Notes: generated by a model from the letters alone, not told the origin. A stretch of 64,000 nucleotides of DNA from Chitinophagales bacterium (GCA_025057275.1 JANWXQ010000053.1:1-64000); one strand, 5' to 3'. Shown: positions 24,700 through 33,924, counted from the stretch's first letter. Numbers and translations are program-made.

Positions 24700-27255
24700 C
24701 TATCCGGTAGGTGAAGCGGAGATCTGATTTCGGTAAAGCGATTTGTCTACGGCAGCGGCCATCTTTTCCACATCCAGATCTTCATGGAGAAATGCAGCAA
24801 CGGTTTCTGCTGTTTCCAGCGGATTGGCCACCGCATCGGCATAGGAAACGTAAAGTACTTCCACGTTGGGCATGCGCCGAAACATGGCCTCGCATTTCTC
24901 CAGTTGCTTGGCGAATGCTTCAGCCAGCGCCAGCGGATAGTTGGTCGGGTCTTTACCCAGCATGATCTGTTGGCTACGCAGGATTTCCCCCAGATCCCGC
25001 TTCATGAACAGAATACGGTAGTCGTACTTCGGGGGTAAATTGACCAGAAGCGGCGCAACGATTTTAACGACTTTCCCTACGGCTTCGTGAAGCCATGAGG
25101 CATCGGTGAGCAGTCGTTTGGTCTTTTCGTATTCAAAATACCCTCTTGGATTGCTGGCATCGGGCTTTCGCTGTTCGTCGGTTAGTAATGGCAGGCCTGC
25201 TGCCGCCAACATCTGCATCATCATGGAGGTGCCACTGCGCGGTAGGCCGGAAACGATGGTGATGGTGCCTTTTATTCGTTCGGCAATAAACTGCCGGTGG
25301 GCCTGGGCGCGCTCAGTTTGATTCAAGTGTTTTTCGTATAATTCAATGAGCCAAAGATGCGCCTTGCGGTTGCCGGGCATCATAGAGCAACAGACTTCAA
25401 AAGCCTCTGCGGCCCGGTCGTAGATCTGCAGGTGCATCAGGGCCTCGCCCAGACAATAATGCGCCTGGGGCATGTGGTATTGCAGGCCAATGGCATTCAG
25501 CGCTTCTTCGGCAGCTTCTTCGTAACGACCCTGCCGCAGATAAACCACCGAAAGACCGTGATGGGCTGCAGGCAGGTTGGGGTCAATTTCCAATGCCATC
25601 AGAAAGGCCTGAAGGGCATCGTCGTTGCGATGCGTACGCAGGTACATACGGCCGATCTGGGTATGGACCAGTGGCAGATGAGCAGACTTTTCCCTGGCCT
25701 TGTGCAGCACGTCCAAAGCCTGTCGGGGTTTGTGCTCCAGCAGCAGCAGAGCAGCTTCCATCACGTCCAACTGAACCAGATCTGCCTCTTTGAATTTTTT
25801 TACTTCATCAAAGGCGGTGCGGAATTTAACAGGATCCCGGAGCTGCTGATAACAGGTGAGCAGGCTGAGGCCGAACCGCATTTGCTGGTCTTCGGCATAG
25901 ATACGTTCCAGAATGTCCGCCGCCGCCGCATAATCGCGACGAAACATAAGAATCCGTGCCCGGTAGTATTGCGACTCCCTGGCGTTTTTCTCCATGGCTT
26001 TTTTCTTATCCGGACCGGGATCTTCCACGTAGCCCAGCTCAATGAGCTGCTGCAGGGCCTGTTGCGCAGCCCATGGGTCTTCCTGCTGGTCGGAGGGATG
26101 CATGCCGTGAGGGCCATCCACCTCTTCCCAGCTGTCTATGTATTCCGCAGTAACCGGAGGATGAAAAACCTGAAGCAGCGGTTTGCCATCCATGTCTTTG
26201 CCTACCGGTAATCCGAACAAGGTTAAAACCGTTGGGGCAACATCCAGCAGGGTGGCACCATAGACCCGCTCATCAACACAAATGCCCGGACCTTTCAGAC
26301 AGATGATGCCGAAAGGCGAATGTTCAAACGCCGGACCAGCCGGTTCACGTGGCAGACGATTGGGGCGAAGATGGTCGCTGTGAAATCCATGGTCGCTAAG
26401 CAGCAGCACGGTCGTTTCGTTACCGGCCAGATCCAATAAGCGCTGCAGCATCATGTCGTGGTAGCGATAAGCCGAACTGACTACATCCTTGAACAAACGA
26501 AACAGTTCGTCGGGAATACCCTTTCGTTGCGGCGGATGAAACTTCATGAAACCGTGGCAGAAATGGTCAATGGCATCGTAGTACACGGCCATAAAATCCC
26601 ATTCCGTATTTCGCATCAGATAGGTGGCTGCATTATGCACGCTGGCCGTGTGGGCCAGGATGTTGGCCAGCATGCCCACAGCCGGCATGTAACGCATGTC
26701 AAAGCTTTTGCTGGCTTCCGGAATAAAAGGCAGAATATGCTGTTCGCTGAGTTCGGCCGGATGCACGCGCAATTCCGCCAGCGTATCGGCCAGCTCCGAA
26801 GGCCACACCGTTCCCGCAGCCATGGGCCAGGGGTCATCGTAATAGCCTTTGCTTTTCTGATAAAAGTTCGAGACCATCACCCCGTTGATGTGCTCAGCCG
26901 GATGGCTGGGCCACCAACCCACTACGTTGCACTTCAGGCCGCATTGCGAAAGAATGTTCCAGATCGCTTTCACCTTACGAGAGGTGCTCTGAACCGGCCT
27001 GATGGTGCTGTTCTGTACGTCAGGTTCCACAAATCCGAGCACACCGTGTTTGTCGCCCAGCTTACCGGTGGCAATGGAGCTCCATAAAATCGGCGATAGC
27101 GGCGGATCCAAAGTAGCAATGTTGCCCATGACTCCCTGGTTCACCAACGATTCCAGTGTGGGCATCAGGCCCTGATCCAGGAGGGGATTGATCACCTTCC
27201 AGTCGGCGGCATCCCAGCCGATCAGCAGCAGCCGTTTAGCTATGCGTTTGCCCAT
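24700..27255 (-). CDS. Three-part fusion: type I phosphodiesterase / TPR / sulfotransferase
   Basis: An 851-aa protein. Residues about 1-390 form an alkaline-phosphatase-superfamily type I phosphodiesterase domain: LLLIGWDAADW (first metal Asp), DPPLSPILWSSIATGK (nucleophile region), VYYDAIDHFCHGFMKFH and LLSDHGFHSDH (metal ligands). Residues about 410-650 are TPR helices (RMYLRTHRNDDALQAFLMALEIDP; HGLSVVYLRQGRYEEAAEEA). Residues about 655-845 form a sulfotransferase domain with the PAPS 5'-phosphate loop ITIVSGLPRSGTSMMMQML. There is no signal peptide or TM helix, so it appears cytoplasmic. The combination suggests processing or sulfation of a phosphorylated or sulfated metabolite or glycan, with the TPRs as scaffold; the substrate is unknown. 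It overlaps the upstream 86-aa gene by 20 nt, and the two are coupled. Confidence 0.85.
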   Translation of the reverse strand: MGKRIAKRLLLIGWDAADWKVINPLLDQGLMPTLESLVNQGVMGNIATLDPPLSPILWSSIATGKLGDKHGVLGFVEPDVQNSTIRPVQSTSRKVKAIWNILSQCGLKCNVVGWWPSHPAEHINGVMVSNFYQKSKGYYDDPWPMAAGTVWPSELADTLAELRVHPAELSEQHILPFIPEASKSFDMRYMPAVGMLANILAHTASVHNAATYLMRNTEWDFMAVYYDAIDHFCHGFMKFHPPQRKGIPDELFRLFKDVVSSAYRYHDMMLQRLLDLAGNETTVLLLSDHGFHSDHLRPNRLPREPAGPAFEHSPFGIICLKGPGICVDERVYGATLLDVAPTVLTLFGLPVGKDMDGKPLLQVFHPPVTAEYIDSWEEVDGPHGMHPSDQQEDPWAAQQALQQLIELGYVEDPGPDKKKAMEKNARESQYYRARILMFRRDYAAAADILERIYAEDQQMRFGLSLLTCYQQLRDPVKFRTAFDEVKKFKEADLVQLDVMEAALLLLEHKPRQALDVLHKAREKSAHLPLVHTQIGRMYLRTHRNDDALQAFLMALEIDPNLPAAHHGLSVVYLRQGRYEEAAEEALNAIGLQYHMPQAHYCLGEALMHLQIYDRAAEAFEVCCSMMPGNRKAHLWLIELYEKHLNQTERAQAHRQFIAERIKGTITIVSGLPRSGTSMMMQMLAAAGLPLLTDEQRKPDASNPRGYFEYEKTKRLLTDASWLHEAVGKVVKIVAPLLVNLPPKYDYRILFMKRDLGEILRSQQIMLGKDPTNYPLALAEAFAKQLEKCEAMFRRMPNVEVLYVSYADAVANPLETAETVAAFLHEDLDVEKMAAAVDKSLYRNQISASPTG

Positions 27256-27496
27256 AAAACAGTTGGTCGGGAGGGGCCTGCTGATGCTTTTCCCGACGTT
27301 TTTTTAATTCTTCTTTCTTTTTTTCCATTTCCTTTTTCTGCTCGTTGAGGCGCTGGCGAAGCGCTTCTTCGTAGCCGGAACGAATACGGGCTTCCCGCCA
27401 CAGTTTAAGCCCGACATCGCCCAAAGCCAAAAGTCCCAGGCTTCCTTCCGGAGGTACCGGTATTTCTTTTCCGCCTGAACCGTCGTTCGGATTCAT
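27236..27496 (-). CDS. Small charged coiled-coil protein coupled to the phosphodiesterase-sulfotransferase fusion
   Basis: From the ATG at 27496 (MNPNDGSGGKEIPVPPEGSL) the product has 86 aa. A Gly/Pro-rich start is followed by GLLALGDVGLKLWREARIRSGYEE and a strongly charged helix (LNEQKKEMEKKKEELKKRRE), then a short tail. The LLALG-VGLKLWREAR segment is amphipathic and could contact membrane or protein. The gene overlaps the start of the 851-aa fusion by 20 nt and carries an exact -7 element (27522-27529) about 26 nt upstream, so it is the first gene of that operon. I do not recognise the family. The longer track ORF to 27628 crosses the promoter and is not supported. Confidence 0.7.
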   Translation of the reverse strand: MNPNDGSGGKEIPVPPEGSLGLLALGDVGLKLWREARIRSGYEEALRQRLNEQKKEMEKKKEELKKRREKHQQAPPDQLFYGQTHS

Positions 27497-27521
27497 GAAT
27501 TTCCCATGCTTTTCGCACGAG

Positions 27522-27529
27522 CAAAGATA
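27522..27529 (-). promoter_or_regulatory. Candidate -7 element for the coiled-coil/fusion operon
   Basis: TATCTTTG on the minus strand, an exact TAnnTTTG match, giving an estimated leader of about 20 nt to the ATG at 27496. The divergent comF-type gene begins 84 bp away and has a near-match (TAATTTTA, 27584-27591) on the plus strand. Confidence 0.5.
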
Positions 27530-27613
27530 CCCATTCTGCCTTCGGAGACTGGAAACCGTTGGGGTTGCATGGCTTGCCGTGCGTAATTTTATTGATGTAT
27601 TACTGATCCAGCT

Positions 27614-28321
27614 ATGTTGTTTTCTCATTTAACCAGTATGTGCAGCGATTTATTACGGCTCATATATCCCCGGATTTGTGCGGCCTGCCATCACGCTTTG
27701 GCCGGTAACGAAGAAGTCCTATGCAGCTTTTGCCTGTTTTATCTGCCCCGCACCCATTTTCATTTGCATGCGGACAATGAACTGGAGCGGCACTTCTGGG
27801 GTCGCGTTCCATTGCGACGCGCTACTGCTTTTTGCTATTTTCAGAAAGGCAGCCGATTGCAGCGACTGATTCATCAGCTTAAATATGAGGGGCGTACCGA
27901 CATCGGGAGGTATCTGGGGAAGCTGTACGGTTTGGAATTGCTGCAGAGCGCCGAATTTCAGCAAGTCGATCTGCTGCTGCCTGTTCCGCTTCACCGCTCG
28001 CGGTTGCTGCAGCGCGGTTACAATCAGGCCGACTGCATTTGCCAGGGAATGGCTGAAGCTTTACAAAAACCCTGGAGCGATCAGGTATTGATCCGACGGC
28101 AGGCCACTGATTCGCAGACGCGTAAAAATCGTTTCGAGCGTTGGGAAAACGTAGCTGACGTGTTTGCCGTTGCCCGCCCAGCTGCCGTTGCCGGTAAGCA
28201 TCTGTTGCTGATAGATGACGTCATCACCACCGGATCTACTCTGGAAGCTGCTGCCCATTCGCTGCTGCAATACGAAGCCGCATCGGTCAGCGTTGCCGGT
28301 ATTGGCTGCGCCATCCGCTGA
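27614..28321 (+). CDS. ComF family phosphoribosyltransferase-like protein
   Basis: A 235-aa ComF-type protein. The N-terminal zinc ribbon is CAACHHALAGNEEVLCSFC (two C-x2-C pairs). The phosphoribosyltransferase-like domain contains LKYEGRTDIGRYLGKLYG, LLPVPLHRSRLLQRGYNQAD and the PRPP loop LLLIDDVITTGSTLEAA. In competent bacteria ComF supports DNA uptake and recombination of incoming DNA; in non-competent species its role is unclear. It is followed 7 nt later by the lipoprotein gene at 28329. An ATG at 27638 is a possible alternative start. Confidence 0.92.
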   Translation: MLFSHLTSMCSDLLRLIYPRICAACHHALAGNEEVLCSFCLFYLPRTHFHLHADNELERHFWGRVPLRRATAFCYFQKGSRLQRLIHQLKYEGRTDIGRYLGKLYGLELLQSAEFQQVDLLLPVPLHRSRLLQRGYNQADCICQGMAEALQKPWSDQVLIRRQATDSQTRKNRFERWENVADVFAVARPAAVAGKHLLLIDDVITTGSTLEAAAHSLLQYEAASVSVAGIGCAIR

Positions 28322-28328
28322 AGGACCA

Positions 28329-29753
28329 ATGGCGAAAAACGGCATCTTTGCCCGGAGCATGTTTGCCTTACGCCTCATCGGGCTGCTGCTGTGCATGGCA
28401 GTGATCGGAGGTTGCCAGCGCGACCTCCTGACCACAGATCCGGATCATCGTCTGGATTTTTCTACCGACACGCTCACCTTCGACACGGTATTTACTTCCC
28501 TGGGTTCCGCTACACGCTATTTCGTGATCCGCAACCCGAACGACAAAAAAATCCGCATCAGCTCCCTTCGCCTGGCGGGCGGCACCCTCTCTCCTTTCCG
28601 ATTGAATGTGGACGGCCAGCCGGCCACCGAACTGAGTGATGTGGAACTTCCTGCAGGGGACAGCATCTACGTTTTCGTGGCCGTTACCATCAATCCTAAT
28701 GACGAAAACAACCCATTTGTCGTTTACGATTCGGTAGTAATGGAAACAAACGGAAACCTGCAACGCGTGGTGCTTCAGGCCTGGGGACAGAATGCCCATT
28801 TTTTTTATGCATCCATTATCGGTACACAGGATTGGTATAACGACAAACCTTACGTCATCATTCACAGCATTCTGGTGGATACCCAGGCTACGTTGACGAT
28901 ACACCCCGGATGCCGCATTTATCTGCATGCCGATTCCCGGTTTTATGTGGCCGGCACGCTTCGGGTGCTTGGTCAGCCGGGCGATTCCGTCGTGTTCCGC
29001 GGCGACCGGCTGGAGCCTTATTTCGTGGACCTGCCCGGTAACTGGCAGGGAATCCATCTGCTGAAAACCAGTAAAGACAATGTTGTGGAGTATGCCGTAA
29101 TTAAAGAATCCATTGTCGGGATTCGCGTGGATTCGCTGAAAGTGACTGCCTATCCCAAGCTGACCCTGCGCAACAGCATCATCCGACTTACGCTCTCTTC
29201 CGGCCTGTTGGGCATAACGGCCGATATCTATGCCGAAAATTGTTTGATCCACAGTTGCGGCGAATGGAATGTGCAACTGGAATACGGGGGCAATTACGAA
29301 TTCCAGAATTGCACCTTTGCCAATGCGTCCACCATCGTTACCCAGCATCAAAAGCCCGTTTTGCGCATGAGCAATTACTACTACTATCGCCTTCAGGGTG
29401 TTGACTACTATCTGCCGGCCGACCTGAATGCCACTTTTGGCAACTGTATCATTTACGGTACCTTAAACAATGAACTGGACCGCGATGCCATATCGGGAGC
29501 AGCCTTTAACTACAGTTTTCGCAATTGTCTGATGCAACTGGCCGATACCGTCAACATCAATCAGCCACAATTTGTTGACGTGATAAAAAACGCCAATCCC
29601 TTGTTTGTATCCCCGGATTATGAAAAGCAGGACTACCGGCTACAGGCGCAGTCGCCCTGCATTGATGCCGGTTACGATAACGGAGTGCTCACTGACCTGG
29701 ACGGTCGTTTGAGAACGCCACCACCGGATATTGGTTGTTACGAATTTTTTTAA
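28329..29753 (+). CDS. Lipoprotein with parallel beta-helix (choice-of-anchor Q-like)
   Basis: From the ATG at 28329 the protein has 474 aa and starts with a lipoprotein signal (LRLIGLLLCMAVIGGCQRD, lipobox IGGC). The N-terminal part (LDFSTDTLTFDTVFTSLGSATRYF) resembles the Ig-like beta domain often seen before beta-helices in Bacteroidota lipoproteins. From about residue 170 there are beta-helix turns (IHPGCRIYLHADSRFYVAGTL; NVVEYAVIKESIVGIRV; LRNSIIRL). The C-terminus reads AQSPCIDAGYDNGVLTDLDG then RTPPPDIGCYEF, a signature of choice-of-anchor Q/right-handed beta-helix proteins. It is expected on the outer membrane, possibly binding polysaccharide. It follows the comF-type gene and is convergent with murB (7-bp gap). 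Confidence 0.85.
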   Translation: MAKNGIFARSMFALRLIGLLLCMAVIGGCQRDLLTTDPDHRLDFSTDTLTFDTVFTSLGSATRYFVIRNPNDKKIRISSLRLAGGTLSPFRLNVDGQPATELSDVELPAGDSIYVFVAVTINPNDENNPFVVYDSVVMETNGNLQRVVLQAWGQNAHFFYASIIGTQDWYNDKPYVIIHSILVDTQATLTIHPGCRIYLHADSRFYVAGTLRVLGQPGDSVVFRGDRLEPYFVDLPGNWQGIHLLKTSKDNVVEYAVIKESIVGIRVDSLKVTAYPKLTLRNSIIRLTLSSGLLGITADIYAENCLIHSCGEWNVQLEYGGNYEFQNCTFANASTIVTQHQKPVLRMSNYYYYRLQGVDYYLPADLNATFGNCIIYGTLNNELDRDAISGAAFNYSFRNCLMQLADTVNINQPQFVDVIKNANPLFVSPDYEKQDYRLQAQSPCIDAGYDNGVLTDLDGRLRTPPPDIGCYEFF

Positions 29754-29760
29754 TAAGAAA

Positions 29761-30807
29761 TTATTTTTCTTTTAACTCCGGCCAGGGTTGTCCGTTGCCG
29801 ACGATATTCACTTCCGGTTCCAGCCTGATGCCAAACTGCTGGTAAACCGACTCACGAATTTGCCGAGCCAGCGTCAGCAGTTCACCCCCTGAGGCCTGCC
29901 CGTGATTGACCAGAACCAGCGGCTGATGTTCGTACACACCGGCCTGACCGTATCGTTTGCCCTTCCACCCGCATTGCTCTATCAGCCAGGCTGCCGGCAC
30001 CTTGAAGGCGCCGTCGCGGGCAAAAACCGGTGCCTGCGGATAGAGTTGCTGAAGCCGTTGCGCGGTTTCTGCATCCAACACCGGATTGCGGAAAAAACTA
30101 CCGGCATTGCCCAATACGTCCGGATCCGGCAGCTTGCTGCGCCGGATGGCTATAACGGCATCCGCTACCTGACGTAGGGTGGGCCGGCTGATTTGTTGTG
30201 CCTGCAAGTACTGCTGCAAAGCAGCATAGCGCAGATTAGGCGTAAAGCGCCGGTGGAGCCTTACGGTCACTGAAGTAATGAAGGCAATGTGGCTGAGCTC
30301 GTGCTTGAACACGCTGTCGCGATAAGCAAACCGGCATTGGTCAACGGAAAGCTCCTCAGGCAGTCCATTGTCCAGCCGGATAAAAGCCACCGTACGGCAA
30401 CAATCCTGAAACTCTGCCCCGTAAGCGCCGATGTTCTGAATCGGCGCGGCCCCTACGGAACCCGGAATAAGGGCCAGGTTTTCCAACCCGCACCATGCGG
30501 ACGCCACACAGCGCAGCACCGTCTGATGCCAGTTTTCGCCGGAAGCAATCCGAAGAACAACAGCTTCCTCATCCGTTGCCAACTGTTCAAAGCCGCTTAA
30601 CCGGTTGTGGAGCACCAGCCCATGGAAATCCCCGGCAAAAAGTATGTTACTGCCGCCACCCAACACCAGCCGCTGCTGTTGCCAAACAGAATGATCCATA
30701 AGTCGCCGCAGATCATCGGCATGTTGAATAACGGCGAAGTATCGGGCCCTCGCCTCCACACCAAAGGTGTTGAAGGGTCGGAGGGAAACATTTTCCTGAA
30801 CGGTCAT
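29761..30807 (-). CDS. murB: UDP-N-acetylenolpyruvoylglucosamine reductase
   Basis: A 348-aa type I MurB (E. coli-like). The FAD-binding part contains LVLGGGSNILFAG and GSVGAAPIQNIGAYG. The substrate and catalytic residues are seen in FAYRDSVFK, GNAGSFFRNPV (general-acid Ser) and the C-terminal Glu in RLEPEVNIVG; PAAWLIEQCGWKG and the NHGQASGGELLTLARQI helix are also conserved. It reduces UDP-GlcNAc-enolpyruvate to UDP-MurNAc in peptidoglycan synthesis. Its ATG overlaps the TGA of the upstream beta-helix/PA14 gene (ATGA), so an essential cytoplasmic enzyme is translationally coupled to an exported protein. Confidence 0.96.
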   Translation of the reverse strand: MTVQENVSLRPFNTFGVEARARYFAVIQHADDLRRLMDHSVWQQQRLVLGGGSNILFAGDFHGLVLHNRLSGFEQLATDEEAVVLRIASGENWHQTVLRCVASAWCGLENLALIPGSVGAAPIQNIGAYGAEFQDCCRTVAFIRLDNGLPEELSVDQCRFAYRDSVFKHELSHIAFITSVTVRLHRRFTPNLRYAALQQYLQAQQISRPTLRQVADAVIAIRRSKLPDPDVLGNAGSFFRNPVLDAETAQRLQQLYPQAPVFARDGAFKVPAAWLIEQCGWKGKRYGQAGVYEHQPLVLVNHGQASGGELLTLARQIRESVYQQFGIRLEPEVNIVGNGQPWPELKEK

Positions 30808-32981
30808 GGCTGGCTGCTCAGGCTACGCAGGCGAAAGGATAAGGCAGCCAATCCTGTGTGTTCCACATAAAGTATGCGAAAGCGATGCATGCCGGTTAGG
30901 GTAACGGGAATCACGTGATGGAACTGGTCGGCATAGGCGTCCGGCGGAGGTTGCAAAGCATCCAGCAACATGCGGTCATCCACAAAGAATTGTACGCCAT
31001 CGTCTGCGGTGATCAACACTTCATACGGGCCGGCAGGCAGGTTAACTGTTGCCTCCGCCTGTAGTGCAAAATAGTCTGAAGGAACGGACTGCAACGGCGA
31101 TTGCCACCAGGAGAAATGCAGATCAGTTACGGTATCGGAATAAACGGGCTTTCCTTTCCGGGCAGCATGGGCAATCCATTCGGGCTTCATGGTCTTGTGG
31201 GGATGGAGGGCGAAAAACGATCGGTTCCACTCCAATGCATAACGTTCGAACTGAAAACTGAAATCATAGGGACGCAGGATGTCTGGGGAAAACGTGCGTC
31301 CAAATTCATCGGTACCGGCTTCGCCCAAATACGCGCAGGTGATTCGATAGGTTCCCTGAAAATTCGGCAAGGGTCGGACCTGCAGGGTATCCGGCAGAGA
31401 ACCACCTAACCGGGCCAACGACAATCCCTGAGCCCGACGCAACCGCCACTTGCCCGGCGGGCCCAGCAGCTGCAGGTAAAAAGTTCCTTCCGATCCGATA
31501 CTGTCCAGCCACAGTAGCGGACGGCGGTAGTCGTAAGGGCCCCATTCGGTCATGCGGATGTACTGCCGGCCAGGTAAGGGCGGGGGATCAGGAACAGCTA
31601 GGGATGAGTCGGGCAGATAGCGCCGGAGCAAGGCCAGCCGCTCAGCCCGACAAACGGATGAATCCATTTCAGTAAACGAATCGGCCGGGGCCGTTCGGTC
31701 GGTAAACAAGCCAACTGATGCATCAACGCAATTGCTGTCAAAACGAATCGCTGTGGTTTGCCTGAAGTCAGCAACCTTTCCCACATTTTTAAAAAAATTA
31801 TGTGTAATGGTGTAATTCTTGCTTTCTGTGTTTCGATACCGGATCAGCTTCCACGAAGCCGGTTGCTGTTCGTTGGCCCAAAGTTGAATGGCCAGGCGAT
31901 CCCCCTGAAACGTGTTGGCGCGCAGCGTGTTGTTTTGTCCGTGTTCTATCGCTATGCCGACGCGGTTGTCGGCCAGTTCGTTGGCGGCCACAACGGTCTG
32001 ATAACTGTAGCCGGCCCAGATGCCATAGTCGCAGCGATGCAGCCGGTTGCCCACCAGGGTATTGCTGCTGAAGGTAGCCTCAATGCCGTTGTTGGAGGCA
32101 TCACTGAAGTTGTTGGCATAAACCAGGTTGTTGTTGCTGCCGCCCTGACCGGTGTCCATCGTGTACTGTCCGGCCCACAGAAACAATCCATCGCCGCAAT
32201 GGGTGGCGCTGTTGCCTGCAATCAGGTTGTTGCTGCTTTGTTCATACAGAAGGATGCCGGCCGAATCCTGCCCTCGGTTATATCGGCCGTGGCTGTAGCC
32301 CCGGATGTTGAAATCCAGCTTGTTTCCGGTAATGACGTTATGGCTTGACCGGTACAGGCCTATACCGATGCCTGAATTAAAGGTAAACTCATTGCCGGTG
32401 ATGCGTGCGTAATGGCAATGGGTCATCATCAAGGCACACTGACCGCCGGTAACGCGATTATGGCGAATGACGGCGTAACTGCAACGGCGCAGATAGAGGG
32501 CTGCACCGTACCGCAGCCACTGATCGTTTTCGTTCTGATGAAAGCTGAGCCAGTCGCTGATGTCTTCCCGAAAGGGCGTGCTGTTCAGCCGCTGCCGGTA
32601 ATTATAGCTCAGGTCGCAATGTTCGATGACCAGATGCTCTACGTTTTCAGCCCGAATGGCCACTTTGTAACCATGAATGCGCGCATGACGCAACGTTATG
32701 CGGCGGCTGTTCCGGATCAGGATGGCAACACCCTGAAAGCGGTCAGGCTGGGTTACCGGCAGGCTACTACGCAGCACGGCCTGCTGAAAATCCACAACGA
32801 TGTCTTCTCCCTCAATAACGACCACAGCTTCATTCAGGTCGGGACTGGCATCCAGCACGTATTCACCGGCCTGAATGGTGCAGGAACGGGTGATGCGCAA
32901 TCCGCGATCAAGGACAACAGGCTGATCCTGTGCACAAACCGCTACAGTCAGGCAACAGGCCGGAAAGAACCACCACCGCAT
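30804..32981 (-). CDS. Exported right-handed beta-helix protein with C-terminal PA14-like domain
   Basis: A 725-aa protein with an N-terminal signal peptide (MRWWFFPACCLTVAVCAQDQ). Residues about 60-420 contain NosD/pectate-lyase-like beta-helix repeats (ARITGNEFTFNSGIGIGLYR; NVITGNKLDFNIRGY; NLIAGNSATHCGDGLFLWAG; TVVAANELADNRVGIAI). The last about 140 residues (LPAGPYEVLITADDGVQFFVDDRMLLDA to LAALSFRLR) resemble a PA14 carbohydrate-binding domain, with the characteristic ADDGVQFFVDD strand. There is no T9SS sorting domain, so it is probably periplasmic or exported by another route. A role in binding or modifying polysaccharide is likely. The start codon is only 34 bp from the divergent ctlX start. 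Downstream murB overlaps by 4 nt. Confidence 0.85.
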   Translation of the reverse strand: MRWWFFPACCLTVAVCAQDQPVVLDRGLRITRSCTIQAGEYVLDASPDLNEAVVVIEGEDIVVDFQQAVLRSSLPVTQPDRFQGVAILIRNSRRITLRHARIHGYKVAIRAENVEHLVIEHCDLSYNYRQRLNSTPFREDISDWLSFHQNENDQWLRYGAALYLRRCSYAVIRHNRVTGGQCALMMTHCHYARITGNEFTFNSGIGIGLYRSSHNVITGNKLDFNIRGYSHGRYNRGQDSAGILLYEQSSNNLIAGNSATHCGDGLFLWAGQYTMDTGQGGSNNNLVYANNFSDASNNGIEATFSSNTLVGNRLHRCDYGIWAGYSYQTVVAANELADNRVGIAIEHGQNNTLRANTFQGDRLAIQLWANEQQPASWKLIRYRNTESKNYTITHNFFKNVGKVADFRQTTAIRFDSNCVDASVGLFTDRTAPADSFTEMDSSVCRAERLALLRRYLPDSSLAVPDPPPLPGRQYIRMTEWGPYDYRRPLLWLDSIGSEGTFYLQLLGPPGKWRLRRAQGLSLARLGGSLPDTLQVRPLPNFQGTYRITCAYLGEAGTDEFGRTFSPDILRPYDFSFQFERYALEWNRSFFALHPHKTMKPEWIAHAARKGKPVYSDTVTDLHFSWWQSPLQSVPSDYFALQAEATVNLPAGPYEVLITADDGVQFFVDDRMLLDALQPPPDAYADQFHHVIPVTLTGMHRFRILYVEHTGLAALSFRLRSLSSQP

Positions 32982-33015
32982 ATCGGGTGCGAACGAAAAT
33001 AGTAACTTGCCTCAG

Positions 33016-33915
33016 ATGCCTGAAGCGCACCCGTTAGCGGATACCGTGCTGATGGTCCGTCCTGCGCGGTTCAGCCACAACGAGCTGACGGCAGCCACCA
33101 ATACTTTCCAGCAGGCGGGCGATGAGTCTGCAGCACTGACGCTACAGGCCGCTCAAACGGAATTTGATTTATTAAAAGATATGTTGATTCAAAACGATGT
33201 GTATGTAATCGCCTTTCAGCAGCCTGACCATTGCCTGAGCCCCGATGCCGTTTTTCCCAACAACTGGATTTCGTTTCATGACGACCGGGTGATCCTGTAT
33301 CCGCTGTTGGCAGCCAACCGGCGGTCGGAGCGTCAGCCCCACTGGGCTGCCTGGCTTGCAACAGGACGCCCCGTCGACGATTGGAGCCTCTGGGAGCAAG
33401 AGGATCGGTATCTGGAAGGAACCGGAAGCCTGGTGCTGGACCGGCAGCATCGTCGTGCGTATGCGGCCCTGTCGCTCCGTACCGATGCCGGACTGGTTCG
33501 CCAATGGTGCGCACAAATGGGGTATGAACCCATCCTGTTCCATACAGCCCTGGAAGACGGCCTGCCGGTGTACCATACCAATGTGGTCATGAGCATCGGA
33601 ATGCGTGTGGCGGTCGTCTGCGCTGAGGCCATCGTGGCTGCTGATCGCCTGCAGGTTCTCAGCGCTCTGGAATCCACTCACCGGTTGGTCGTCATCAGCC
33701 TGGAACAAATGAAGCAGTTCTGCGGCAACATCCTGTTGCTCCGAAACAGGCGCGGCGCCACGCTTTGGGCGCTGAGCAAACGGGCATGGGGCCGGTTTAC
33801 TGAAGAACAGCGTACGCTGCTGGCAACCGACGGAGCACTGCTGCCCGTCTCCATCCCCGTAATTGAACGAACAGGCGGGGGCAGTGTACGCTGTATGCTG
33901 GCGGAAGTGTATTGA
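33016..33915 (+). CDS. ctlX: CtlX-like guanidino-group hydrolase (amidinotransferase/deiminase family)
   Basis: The ATG at 33016 (MPEAHPLADTVLMVRPARFSHN) is taken as the start; the track ORF begins at a TTG. The 299-aa product matches the arginine-deiminase-like CtlX/COG4874 group: VLMVRPARFSHNELTA, SPDAVFPNNWISFHDD (substrate Asp/Asn region), VILYPLLAANRR, the catalytic His in VYHTNVVMSIG and the C-terminal nucleophile Cys in GGGSVRCMLAEVY. Members act on citrulline, arginine or related guanidino compounds; the exact substrate is not known here. The gene is monocistronic, divergent from the beta-helix gene and convergent with the PurF-like gene. Confidence 0.88.
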   Translation: MPEAHPLADTVLMVRPARFSHNELTAATNTFQQAGDESAALTLQAAQTEFDLLKDMLIQNDVYVIAFQQPDHCLSPDAVFPNNWISFHDDRVILYPLLAANRRSERQPHWAAWLATGRPVDDWSLWEQEDRYLEGTGSLVLDRQHRRAYAALSLRTDAGLVRQWCAQMGYEPILFHTALEDGLPVYHTNVVMSIGMRVAVVCAEAIVAADRLQVLSALESTHRLVVISLEQMKQFCGNILLLRNRRGATLWALSKRAWGRFTEEQRTLLATDGALLPVSIPVIERTGGGSVRCMLAEVY

Positions 33916-33924
33916 ACAGCAGGA

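Noticed and set aside
28368-29351. 327-aa minus-strand ORF
   Set aside because: Antisense to the lipoprotein beta-helix gene, which has a lipobox and a recognisable C-terminal signature; the antisense frame shows none.
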